The translations under genes and the position numbers were made by a program. 45,928 nt of DNA, from positions 1 through 45,928 of the forward strand of contig JALZUR010000003.1 of NCBI GenBank assembly GCA_023301025.1, in the 5' to 3' direction. The notes beneath the pieces are model-generated. The model was not told the origin of the DNA. It saw only the letters and a list, made by a program, of their open reading frames with translations, and searched no databases. The DNA is from Bdellovibrionales bacterium. Lineage in GTDB: Bacteria; Bdellovibrionota; Bdellovibrionia; Bdellovibrionales; UBA1609. Of the stretch, positions 23,471 through 31,454 are shown in pieces (the stretch's first letter is position 1; every line of letters begins with the position of its first letter).

Positions 23471-24049
23471 TTAATTAAGAGTGTTATTAGAATTTGCGTG
23501 AAGCTTTGAATCTTCTAAAGATTTAATGAATGTAATAAAGTTTTTAACTTGCACGTTTATTAAATCCTTTAAAACAGGATCTTTCACTTCACCTGCTTCA
23601 TCAATTATAGACCATACGTCTCTTAAAAAAACTCTTTCAGGAAAAACAAAAGCATTTCTGTAACCAAATACCTGTTGCAAATGCTCAACAGGTCTAAGAC
23701 CTCCGAAAATTCCACCTAAACCTAAAAAACAAACTGGTCTTTTTTCAAATGATTTTGGATAACTCCAGTAATCTATAAAAGTTTTCACAACACCAGGGTA
23801 GGAACCATTGTATTCAGGGACTACCATATAAAGACCACTGGCTTCATCAATCCTTTTTATCAAATCACTCATAGACTTAGATCTTGCCTCTTCACCATAT
23901 TGGTTTGAGTTAAGCTCCGACCAATCAATAGATGACAGCTCTAAAAGTCTGGCATCTGTGTTTGATGCTGCAAATTTTTTTACAATGTTTTCTGCTATTT
24001 TTTTCGAATTTGAACCATCTCTATTTGTGCAAACCACTACTTCTATCAA
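23471..24049 (-). CDS. NADPH-dependent FMN reductase-family protein
   Basis: The 192-residue flavodoxin-like protein has the phosphate-binding loop TNRDGSNSKKIAENI near the N-terminus, VVPEYNGSYPGVVKTFIDYW around 96-115 (the family's PEYNxSxPG motif) and a GLGGIFGGLRPVEHL segment. Such enzymes reduce FMN, quinones or azo compounds using NAD(P)H. The start is a TTG with AGAGGT 7 nt ahead. It heads a two-gene unit with the DUF1338 gene. The 30-bp repeat array begins 32 bp upstream of its start codon, a natural place for an operator. Confidence 0.87.
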   Translation of the reverse strand: MIEVVVCTNRDGSNSKKIAENIVKKFAASNTDARLLELSSIDWSELNSNQYGEEARSKSMSDLIKRIDEASGLYMVVPEYNGSYPGVVKTFIDYWSYPKSFEKRPVCFLGLGGIFGGLRPVEHLQQVFGYRNAFVFPERVFLRDVWSIIDEAGEVKDPVLKDLINVQVKNFITFIKSLEDSKLHANSNNTLN

Positions 24050-24080
24050 AACTATTACCTCTTATGCTAATCAATCTGAT

Positions 24081-24170
24081 CAAAAGCACCATAACACATG
24101 GTGCTTCTAAATTTAACACCATTATACATGGTGTTTCTTAATCAAACACCATCATATATAGTGTTTCTTA
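24081..24170. repeat. three tandem 30-bp repeats, each an inverted repeat
   Basis: The segment falls into three units of exactly 30 bp (24081-24110, 24111-24140, 24141-24170), each with a palindrome of AACACCAT-type and ATGGTGTT-type arms around 5 bp. Arms: 24084-24092/24098-24106 (9 bp, perfect), 24115-24122/24128-24135 (8 bp, perfect), 24144-24152/24158-24166 (9 bp, one mismatch). Unit 1 has G and C where unit 2 has A and T, so symmetry is kept by paired changes. A further half-site lies at 24177-24184 inside the next gene's 3' end. The spacing of about three helical turns suits an operator array for a dimeric regulator; a hairpin-type mobile repeat is the alternative. Confidence 0.8.
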
Positions 24171-24662
24171 ATTAAAAACACCATTAAATGTTGAGTAAAA
24201 AAATATTTGTGACTCATCTTGAAGTCCATTATCAAAAACTTCATTTAATATTAAGCGATAACCCACACCCAAACCTATACCACTGTAGTTCGAACTGATA
24301 CCACCTTCGACTAAAAGAGCTTCATAACCTCTCATGGTTCTAAAACCAGGAGCAATATAAGCCTGTACTAAGTTGCTATCAATAATTGGAGCTGTTGTGA
24401 CTGGTAAAGCTAATTGAGCACCAAAGTACTTTTCGTCATCATTTGCAAAACGAACAAGGCCTGATGCCTGAACCTCTGCAAAAGAACTGATTGGGTAACT
24501 TAAGCCAAGTTGAGCTTCTGTGAAACCAATTTGTCCACCACTACCAAACTGCATGTTCCCAGAAGTCACATTTGCAGTCACTCTAAGTTTTGCTGCTGAG
24601 GTTTGTGAAACAAGAAAAAATAAAAGTAAAAAACTAAAACTAAAACTTATTTTTTTCAACAT
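24168..24662 (-). CDS. small exported, probably outer-membrane protein of unknown function
   Basis: The 164-residue product has a signal peptide (MLKKISFSFSFLLLFF to about TSA, residue 23). It then shows alternating polar/hydrophobic strands rich in Gly, Ser, Phe and Tyr (VTSGNMQFGSGGQIGF, NYSGIGLGVGYRLIL), consistent with a small beta-barrel. No motif is recognised. The ATG overlaps the HIT gene by 7 nt. A TTG one codon later would give a 4-nt TTGA overlap and better spacing to the AGAGG site, so the start may be 24659. Its last bases run into the palindrome array. Confidence 0.65.
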   Translation of the reverse strand: MLKKISFSFSFLLLFFLVSQTSAAKLRVTANVTSGNMQFGSGGQIGFTEAQLGLSYPISSFAEVQASGLVRFANDDEKYFGAQLALPVTTAPIIDSNLVQAYIAPGFRTMRGYEALLVEGGISSNYSGIGLGVGYRLILNEVFDNGLQDESQIFFYSTFNGVFN

Positions 24663-25063
24663 AAACCTCTTTGAGTAAGGTCAGCGACAATTTTTTCTTG
24701 AATATTCTTCATATCAGCGTCTTCTCTCTTTTTTCCTTGAGAAAAGCTAAAGTCTTTTGGACTGCTTAAAGGGATTAAATGAACATGAGCGTGCGTGACT
24801 TCAAAACCTTGAATAGCCATACCAACTCTATTCATTTCTGTTACTTTTTTTATTGTCTCTGATAAAAACTTAGAAACTCTAAAGACTTCATTGTACAAAT
24901 CTCTATCCATATCAAAGAAATGGTTCACTTCTTTTTTTGGTACAACTAGCGCATGACCTAAATTTATCTGATCAAGAGCTAGAAAAGAAATAACAGACTC
25001 ATTTTCAAAAAGTCTAAAAGCTGGAAGCTCGTTATTAATTATTTTTGTAAAAATTGAAGCCAT
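24656..25063 (-). CDS. HIT-family nucleotide hydrolase/transferase
   Basis: The 135-residue protein has the histidine-triad motif HAHVHLIP with His91, His93 and His95, plus the family's N-terminal IFTKIINNELPA and LGHALVVPKKE segments. HIT proteins of the Hint/PKCI branch hydrolyse purine nucleoside phosphoramidates or dinucleotides in the cytoplasm. AAGGAT lies 4 nt ahead of the ATG. It is translationally coupled to the small exported protein gene downstream. Confidence 0.92.
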   Translation of the reverse strand: MASIFTKIINNELPAFRLFENESVISFLALDQINLGHALVVPKKEVNHFFDMDRDLYNEVFRVSKFLSETIKKVTEMNRVGMAIQGFEVTHAHVHLIPLSSPKDFSFSQGKKREDADMKNIQEKIVADLTQRGLC

Positions 25064-25134
25064 TTATATCCTTAATGTTTTTAACCAAGTTGTAACTTTA
25101 AATAAAATACCAATTGGAAATTTAAAATACTAGA

Positions 25135-26139
25135 TTATCCTAAATTTGAAACCTTAGCCTTCATTCTTTCAAAGGTTTTTGTAGAGACAGTTCCACGCCC
25201 TAAGCCTGAGGCTTCTTTTGCCATAGTTTTCATTTGTGCAACTCTGCTTGTACTAGGTGGGTGTGTGCTCAAAGCATCTGTAAAGCTTTGCACAGGTCCT
25301 TTACTACTCTTAGAGTTTTGCTCCATCATAAGAAGTTTTTCATAAAAGTTACCAACGTGATCTTTAGAGTAGCCTGCAGCAACTGAAGTTTTAAAACCAA
25401 TTCTATCAGCTTCCATCTCATCTTCTCTAGAGTTTGCCATAAAGCCAAATTTAGAGATTAACGCTCCACCAGCAGCACCTGCACCCGCTCCAAGTTGTAA
25501 AGCTTTACTCTTACAATTTGTATCTTTTGGTGAACAAATAAGCTTTCCAAGACCGTAGCCCAAAACACCACCTACAACTCCGCCACCTAAAAGCATGGCC
25601 ATGCTTTTTCCTTTTGATTTTTCAACTTTATACATGCGTTCAGCCGTATGCCTTGCTTTTATATGTCCAATCTCATGACCAATTACACCAACAAGTTCAG
25701 CTTCAGTATCAGCCATAGCAATGAGTGGGGTCGTTATAAAAACAGGTCCTGCAGGAAGTGCAAAGGCATTTACCTGTTTACTAGCTACAGCTTGAAATGT
25801 GTAAGAATAAGGGCCTGAAGTTAGACCATTTGCTTGCACAACTTTTTGTCCCAAACCTGCAATATAAGTCTGAAGCTCTCTATCGTTAACAGGTGGATAC
25901 TCCTGCTTCATTTTTGGTAAAACCTGAGCAGACATTCTTTTTTCATCAGCTGGGGTCATTGTTACATTTTGACCTTTGTTATCACCTTCTCTATATCTTG
26001 AACCATTTGTTGTACCACAAGAGGCAAGTAACAATGGCATAGCTTTTAGAAAAGAGCGTCTACCCATTAAAGTTGAGTTCCACTCTTTTAGTACGTGTTC
26101 TAATTCAATTAAATTTTGTTTCACCTTACTGTCATTCAT
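25135..26139 (-). CDS. M48-family metallopeptidase, probable Tat-exported lipoprotein
   Basis: The 334-residue protein has the zinc protease motif HEIGH at 155-159 and the downstream Glu ligand in EDEMEADRIG, as in BepA/LoiP-type M48 proteases that act on periplasmic and outer-membrane proteins. A Gly-rich hydrophobic stretch (MLLGGGVVGGVLGYGLG) follows the active site. The N-terminus is unusual. About 24 polar residues precede a twin-arginine motif GRRSFLK (26-32), and the following hydrophobic run ends in a lipobox LASC with Cys41, which predicts Tat export and lipidation. GGGGAG lies 7 nt before the ATG, which supports this long form. It is 38 nt after the PhoD-like gene. Confidence 0.88.
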   Translation of the reverse strand: MNDSKVKQNLIELEHVLKEWNSTLMGRRSFLKAMPLLLASCGTTNGSRYREGDNKGQNVTMTPADEKRMSAQVLPKMKQEYPPVNDRELQTYIAGLGQKVVQANGLTSGPYSYTFQAVASKQVNAFALPAGPVFITTPLIAMADTEAELVGVIGHEIGHIKARHTAERMYKVEKSKGKSMAMLLGGGVVGGVLGYGLGKLICSPKDTNCKSKALQLGAGAGAAGGALISKFGFMANSREDEMEADRIGFKTSVAAGYSKDHVGNFYEKLLMMEQNSKSSKGPVQSFTDALSTHPPSTSRVAQMKTMAKEASGLGRGTVSTKTFERMKAKVSNLG

Positions 26140-26177
26140 ATGATAGCTCCCCGTTTAAAATATCGCTTTTATAGTCC

Positions 26178-27551
26178 CTATAAGTTTAATTCTCTTGTGT
26201 AGTGAGTCCAGTCTTTTTCGCCAAATGATCTGACTTTGTACCGTCTTTTACTCATTATTTCTAAAACCGAGTAATTATAAACACCATCTTTTCCCACAAG
26301 CTGTCTTGGATTAGGATGCTTTTTAAAGGAATCTTTATAGACTTTTGCATGTATTGCACTTGAAGTGATTTCAAAAGACTTAAAACCAAATTCTTTAGAA
26401 CCAACACTTGTAATTTCTGATAAATGCCTATCACCACTTATAAACATCACAGGGGCTTTTCTTTTTTCAACTGCTTTTGTAAGTTTTTTAAACTGTTCGG
26501 GGTGTTGCCTTTCAAAAGATTCAAAGGGATGATACCCCCCAAAAAACTGATCACCTTTAATGAGCCACAAAGGTGTTTTTTTATTTTTAGCTAAACTTTT
26601 TAATACAAAATCAAACTGCGCTTCACCTAAATGCTGGCCTTTTGAATGTTCAACATCCCTGTAGTACCTACCATCTAAAAATAAAAACTTTTGACCGTAG
26701 GCCTCAAGAACTGATCCTGCTCCAAAAGAAGTTGTTTTAAAATGCTCAACTTCATATCTTGGAAAAAATGCATTGAACACAGACAAGGCTTTGTCTTTCT
26801 CTTTAAAAGCTACGCCTCCGTCTTGTTTTCCATAGTCATGATCATCCCATAGTGCAAAGACAGGGGTTAGGCTTGAGCTATGATAAAAATAGAGCCTTTT
26901 AAACGTCTCAAAGTACCTGTTCCACAAATGACTGTGAAAGTTTTTAGATACGTCTAACAAACCAACAGTGGCGTATACATTGTCCCCAATAAAAAAATTA
27001 AGATCCGTGAACTTATTTAAGTACGAAGACCACATTTTCATAGCTTCATCTGTGAAACGATCATCCATACACGAAACTAATCCAATACGAGGTCTAAGTT
27101 TTTTTGAATCTAAGACTTTGAAAGTTCTTTCATCTATAATTTTATTTTTAGATTTTACAACAAACTTATAAAGTTGATTGATTTTAAGATTTTTTATATG
27201 GATGTGATGAATCTGTTTTTTTAAATCAGGAGATGTATGGGCTTTAAAAACCTCTAATTTATTAAGACCTGATAGTTTAGGAACTTTTAAACTCTTAGGC
27301 TCTGGCTCGTTATCAACAGGTTCTAAATCGATAAGCTCAGAGTCATCTACAGGGCCATAAAAGTACTCTAACGAGCTAAGTTTATCTTCAAAAACTACGC
27401 CTATATAAGTTTCATCTGAATCCGTTGCGCCTTGTAGAATTGCTAAAGGGTGGCTTTTATATAAAGAAACATGACCTGTCTTCTTTTTTAAAACCATGCA
27501 AGACGTAAGAGACAGTAAAATAAGAAAATAAAACGTATGACATATGCGCAT
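26178..27551 (-). CDS. PhoD-like phosphatase/phosphodiesterase lipoprotein
   Basis: The 457-residue protein has a lipobox LTSC with Cys18 and a metallophosphatase domain of the alkaline phosphatase D type: GLVSCMDD, FFIGDNVY, WDDHDYG, LFLDGRYYRD and a C-terminal MFISGDRHLSE. These carry the Asp, Asn and His ligands of a Ca/Fe or binuclear metal site. An N-terminal ~130-residue beta domain precedes it, as in PhoD relatives. It likely hydrolyses phosphoesters at the cell surface or in the periplasm. It begins 21 nt after aroC with a weak ribosome binding site and could be read from the shikimate operon. Confidence 0.85.
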   Translation of the reverse strand: MRICHTFYFLILLSLTSCMVLKKKTGHVSLYKSHPLAILQGATDSDETYIGVVFEDKLSSLEYFYGPVDDSELIDLEPVDNEPEPKSLKVPKLSGLNKLEVFKAHTSPDLKKQIHHIHIKNLKINQLYKFVVKSKNKIIDERTFKVLDSKKLRPRIGLVSCMDDRFTDEAMKMWSSYLNKFTDLNFFIGDNVYATVGLLDVSKNFHSHLWNRYFETFKRLYFYHSSSLTPVFALWDDHDYGKQDGGVAFKEKDKALSVFNAFFPRYEVEHFKTTSFGAGSVLEAYGQKFLFLDGRYYRDVEHSKGQHLGEAQFDFVLKSLAKNKKTPLWLIKGDQFFGGYHPFESFERQHPEQFKKLTKAVEKRKAPVMFISGDRHLSEITSVGSKEFGFKSFEITSSAIHAKVYKDSFKKHPNPRQLVGKDGVYNYSVLEIMSKRRYKVRSFGEKDWTHYTRELNL

Positions 27552-27572
27552 GTAACACTTCTATAGTCTTGG

Positions 27573-28559
27573 CTAATTCTTGTAAACCTTATTGGTCAAA
27601 TAGAGATCCATCAAAACCAAATAAACCATGGACTCAACAACTGCCAAAGCACGAGGCACAATACAAGGGTCATGACGACCTTTTTTTGCAACATCTAAAA
27701 TTGAAGATGTGGGCTTAACCTCTGCATAAAAGCTTATTTTTTGACCATTTGTGATCCCCCCACTTAGTCCTCCATAAACGTCTTCACTCATACTGTGAAA
27801 CTCAGTGCCTTTACACGTTGATAAATCAACATCCGTGCCTAAAGAAAAAGACTTAATGGCTCCAATAGATAAAATGGCTTCAGCAAGCTTTGATTTTGTT
27901 TTTTTAAAAACAGGTTCACCCAAATTTTTCATAGGGCTAACAATTTGAACAGAGATTTTACCGCCATAGCTTTCACCGTCAGCTTTAGCTTTTTTTAAAA
28001 GAGCTTTAGCCTCTTCATTAGAGTCCTTATTAAAAAAACCAAGCTCTAAAAGATCTTTGTTTGTTTTTGAATCTTTATCTTTTACAGGACCAATCGAATG
28101 AGTAGATGCTTGAACTTTAAGTTCTGGATAATTTTGTGTAAAATACATTTTTGCAAAAGCTGCAGCACCTACACGACAAAGGGTTTCACGTCCTGAACTT
28201 CTGCCTCCACCTCTTGGATCACTGTGTCCAAACTTACTCTTCCATGCAAGGTCAGCATGTCCCCTTCTTGGTTTTAAATCCTTATAATCTTCAGACTTTT
28301 GGTTGGTGTTTTTAAAAATACAAGCTATCGGCGTTCCTAAACTCTTACCTTCATAAAAACCACTTAAAAGCTCGGGAGCATCTGGCTCTTTTCTATCAGA
28401 GACATACTTACCACCGGGTCTTCGACGTGCGAGAAAATCTAATAAAATAGATTCATTGTAGATAACATCTGAAGGAAGACCGTCTAAAATAAAGCCCATG
28501 GCTTTACCGTGACTTTCACCAAAAGTCGTAAGTCTAAAAAGGTCACCAAATGTATTCAA
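27573..28559 (-). CDS. aroC: chorismate synthase
   Basis: The 328-residue protein has the AroC motifs FGESHG (13-18), ARRRPGG (44-50), GHADLA and DPRGGGRSSGRET (114-126), with the conserved His and Arg residues that bind FMN and EPSP. It removes phosphate from EPSP to give chorismate, using reduced FMN. It is about 30 residues shorter than the E. coli enzyme (361). The start is a TTG with AGAGG 6 nt ahead, and it overlaps the aroKDE stop in a TTGA junction. It is the last biosynthetic gene of the aroB-aroA-aroKDE-aroC operon. Confidence 0.96.
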   Translation of the reverse strand: MNTFGDLFRLTTFGESHGKAMGFILDGLPSDVIYNESILLDFLARRRPGGKYVSDRKEPDAPELLSGFYEGKSLGTPIACIFKNTNQKSEDYKDLKPRRGHADLAWKSKFGHSDPRGGGRSSGRETLCRVGAAAFAKMYFTQNYPELKVQASTHSIGPVKDKDSKTNKDLLELGFFNKDSNEEAKALLKKAKADGESYGGKISVQIVSPMKNLGEPVFKKTKSKLAEAILSIGAIKSFSLGTDVDLSTCKGTEFHSMSEDVYGGLSGGITNGQKISFYAEVKPTSSILDVAKKGRHDPCIVPRALAVVESMVYLVLMDLYLTNKVYKN

Positions 28560-30265
28560 ATCTCACCTCTAATGTTAAAGAACCTCTGCTGTTCTCTAGC
28601 CTGTTTCATAAAAAACTCTTCACCTGAAATATACAAAGCTCCAGTATTAAGAGCAAGAACTCTAGCATTTGAATGCTCTTTATAGTCTAGATCATAAACG
28701 TACTTGATTGATGGGTTTTGATTCAACAAAGCCTCATCAAATTTAGCCTCTGTGCCAGCACACCAAAGTACAGTATCACAGTCTTTTACATTGTTATGGT
28801 TATCAAAACCTCTTGATGACAGAAGAAACGCTTTATTCCCTAACTTTTCTTTAAACACTTTTGAAATAGCACCACTACCCCAAATTAACACCTTAAGATT
28901 TTTTTTTAAAAATTGATCGACCCATGATTGCACGCCAGCACTATCTGTAAACTCACCTTTAGCCTTTAAGAGATCTAAAGTGTTGCTAATCTTTAAACCT
29001 ATTAACTCACCAGCCTCTTTTTTAAAAGGAGATGTCACTGATAAAAACCTTACACCTTCTTTTTTTAAAACTTTTACAACTTCACTAAAAGACTCTTTAG
29101 GACAAGAGATATTTAAATAGTGTGAGTTAAATTTATTCCTAAAAAAATGTCTATGCGAAGAAGGTGACCAAGAAAGCTTGGTCTGAGAACCTAGAACAGC
29201 TCCAATATTCTTTTTATCAAAATGAAATGATTCTGAATACAATGGCTGATCTAAATACTCAGTGTCAGCATATCTATAAAATTCAATTTTATTATCGGCT
29301 GTTAGACGAAGCCACTTAAAGGCTCCATCTAAGTTCTTAGACCTCGGAAGAAAACTTATATTTTTAAAAGTTACAGACTTTTTAAATTTTAGGGCTTCAT
29401 CTAAACTCTTAACAACAGGTGCCCATTTTATATGTTGCTCAGTTTTAAATAAAGATACAGCTTTATTATTAAATTGTTTTTCATGACAAGAAAAAAAGAA
29501 ACTCTTATTTGCTACTTTTTCTAAGAGAGCCTCACTAGTGTTAAGTGTTTTTTCATACTCAAGCGGAAGATCTACTACAGCTCCTAAATTTATAGTCTTA
29601 AATAAAAAATCTAAATCTAGAGACTCTTCATTTTTTATAGAAACTATAAACTTAGAGCTCTTCTTTTGAGTTAAAGCTGATAGAATCTCATCTTTACTAA
29701 AAGTATCTGTTCTAAGCTCAATCTTTCCTTCAAAAATCTTTAGTTCAAAAGCTGTAGACGGAGTAAAGTAGCCTCTACTTTCTCCTATAAGATTTCCATC
29801 AAATATGGAGTGTACAACTCTTAGAGGTTCATTAAGAGAAAAATCTCCTTCTTCTAAACAGAGTTTAAAATCAGAAAACTTTAAGAATAAAGGATCTCTT
29901 ATAGTTTTTCTTGAGAAAAACTCTTCTAAGTCAGACAAGTTTTGATTTAGCCTTGGACGATCAAAAAAAATACGTCCCTCTTTATCAGAAGCTCTTTGAA
30001 CCCAAATAAATTTTGCATTAGTAGGGAAATCAAAACTCTCCAGATCAAAACCAGCACCAAGAGCAATACATTTGTATTTTCTTGTTTCTATTAACTTCTT
30101 TAATGATTCTTTTTCAATTTTTCTAAATTCAGGCTCTCCTTTTTTAGAAAAAATCTCATTGATATCCTGACTCTTTGTGATAAAACCGTCTAAATCAATA
30201 GAGTTTTCTAACTTATCGATAAGATGTGTTTTGCCAACTCCCCTATGACCTATTAAAAAAAACAT
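28556..30265 (-). CDS. trifunctional fusion: shikimate kinase, 3-dehydroquinase (type I-like), shikimate dehydrogenase
   Basis: The 569-residue protein joins three enzymes. Residues 1-~160 are shikimate kinase, with P-loop GHRGVGKT at 6-13 and LGAGF at 69-73. Residues ~165-345 look like a diverged type I dehydroquinase, with IELRTD (Glu183), SCHEK (His261) and IKWAP (Lys280) at the positions of the Glu, His and Schiff-base Lys of that enzyme. Residues ~352-569 are shikimate dehydrogenase, with LSWSPSSH (364-371), TSPFK (Lys415), NTL (428-430), TDSAG (Asp441) and GSGAIS (463-468). The ATG at 30265 (GAGG 6 nt ahead) is preferred to an upstream TTG. It overlaps aroA by 23 nt. The middle domain is the least certain assignment. 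Confidence 0.85.
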   Translation of the reverse strand: MFFLIGHRGVGKTHLIDKLENSIDLDGFITKSQDINEIFSKKGEPEFRKIEKESLKKLIETRKYKCIALGAGFDLESFDFPTNAKFIWVQRASDKEGRIFFDRPRLNQNLSDLEEFFSRKTIRDPLFLKFSDFKLCLEEGDFSLNEPLRVVHSIFDGNLIGESRGYFTPSTAFELKIFEGKIELRTDTFSKDEILSALTQKKSSKFIVSIKNEESLDLDFLFKTINLGAVVDLPLEYEKTLNTSEALLEKVANKSFFFSCHEKQFNNKAVSLFKTEQHIKWAPVVKSLDEALKFKKSVTFKNISFLPRSKNLDGAFKWLRLTADNKIEFYRYADTEYLDQPLYSESFHFDKKNIGAVLGSQTKLSWSPSSHRHFFRNKFNSHYLNISCPKESFSEVVKVLKKEGVRFLSVTSPFKKEAGELIGLKISNTLDLLKAKGEFTDSAGVQSWVDQFLKKNLKVLIWGSGAISKVFKEKLGNKAFLLSSRGFDNHNNVKDCDTVLWCAGTEAKFDEALLNQNPSIKYVYDLDYKEHSNARVLALNTGALYISGEEFFMKQAREQQRFFNIRGEI

Positions 30266-31454
30266 ATTTTTCCTCAAACTTAAAAAACTCAGGAAAGCTT
30301 TTTTCAATAGATTCTGAGCCTTTGATATTAATTTTATAACCCATGTATTTTAAAATGTAAGCTGCCATAAAAATTCTATGATCTAAACTGCAGTCAAAAC
30401 TAAACTCTTTATGGTCCAAAATTTTAGACCCACAACCAAAGACTTTTAGACCTCCATCAACAGACACTGTTTTATAGCCACACAAGCTTAAAAGCTTTTT
30501 TATTTCATCAACTCTGTTTGATTCTTTATAAACCAATTGAGAGGCACCAAAAAGCTCACCCTCTCCATCACAAAAGGCTAAAACAACCATCAATACTGGA
30601 AAAAGGTCAGGATACTTTTTAATATCAAAACTTTTAGATGTATATGTACCAAAATTTTCCGAACTTACTTTAAAATTAGCTCTTTTAACACCTAAAGATT
30701 CTAAAATATCCAGTACTACAGCATCTGGCTGTAGAGAGTCTTTTTTCAAATTCAAAAACTCAACATCTCCCTTTAAAGCTGATAAAACATATAAAAAAGA
30801 GGCTGTGGACCAATCAGCTTCAACTTCAAATTCTTTTTTAACATCTAATGGATTATAATTTTGATCCACTTTAAGAGATAAAGAGTCCCATTCGACTAAA
30901 AACCCAAGGCTTTTTAATAAATCCACAGTCATTAAAAAGTAGTCAGACTCCATTTGAGACAAAAATTTAAGTCTTGTGAACTCTTTAAATCTAAGAGCTG
31001 TTAGCAGTACAGCGGTAGCAACTTGAGTTGTTCTTGTAGATGAAACTTCTAAGTCTTTTACGGAGCTCCACCCATTTGACTGAATCCATAATCCATCTGA
31101 TTCAACTCGAAACTCAATACCTTGAAATTTAAAAAAAATAAAAAGATCTTCATGAGGTCTTTCTAAAAGCTTTTTACTGCACAAGATCTTATACTCACCC
31201 TTAAAACTTGAAAGATACACAGATAAAAACCTAAAAGTTGTTCCACCAAAACCAGCTTGAAACTGAACTAAAGTATTAGAGTCAGATACATCTTTTGAAG
31301 AGTCTTTAAACTTAAGAAGGGCCTCTTTTAAAAGAACAACATCTTTAGCTTCTGCACTCCATTGTGCTTTAAAACTTGAAAAAATAGCCTCTAAAAGTAA
31401 ACATCTGTTAACCAAAGATTTAGATGAAGGCAGTTTTCCTTTATAAACCAGCAT
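30243..31454 (-). CDS. aroA: 5-enolpyruvylshikimate-3-phosphate synthase
   Basis: The 403-residue protein shows EPSP synthase landmarks: PSSKS with Lys12 and Arg17, GGTTFR at 70-75 (NAGTxxR equivalent), ERP at 98-100, SSTRTTQ at 138-144, EADWSTAS with Asp214, the catalytic Asp283 in YPDLFP, KESNR at 310-314 and DHR at 358-360. It condenses shikimate-3-phosphate with PEP. It is diverged and slightly short (E. coli 427). The ATG at 31454 has AGAGG 7 nt ahead and overlaps aroB by 14 nt; an ATG 7 codons upstream lacks a ribosome binding site. GGTTFR differs from the sensitive-type NAGTAMR loop, but inhibitor response cannot be judged from this. Confidence 0.93.
   Translation of the reverse strand: MLVYKGKLPSSKSLVNRCLLLEAIFSSFKAQWSAEAKDVVLLKEALLKFKDSSKDVSDSNTLVQFQAGFGGTTFRFLSVYLSSFKGEYKILCSKKLLERPHEDLFIFFKFQGIEFRVESDGLWIQSNGWSSVKDLEVSSTRTTQVATAVLLTALRFKEFTRLKFLSQMESDYFLMTVDLLKSLGFLVEWDSLSLKVDQNYNPLDVKKEFEVEADWSTASFLYVLSALKGDVEFLNLKKDSLQPDAVVLDILESLGVKRANFKVSSENFGTYTSKSFDIKKYPDLFPVLMVVLAFCDGEGELFGASQLVYKESNRVDEIKKLLSLCGYKTVSVDGGLKVFGCGSKILDHKEFSFDCSLDHRIFMAAYILKYMGYKINIKGSESIEKSFPEFFKFEEKYVFFNRS

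Noticed and set aside
24081-24190. CRISPR array
   Set aside because: The units are contiguous 30-bp repeats with no variable spacers, and no cas gene is nearby.
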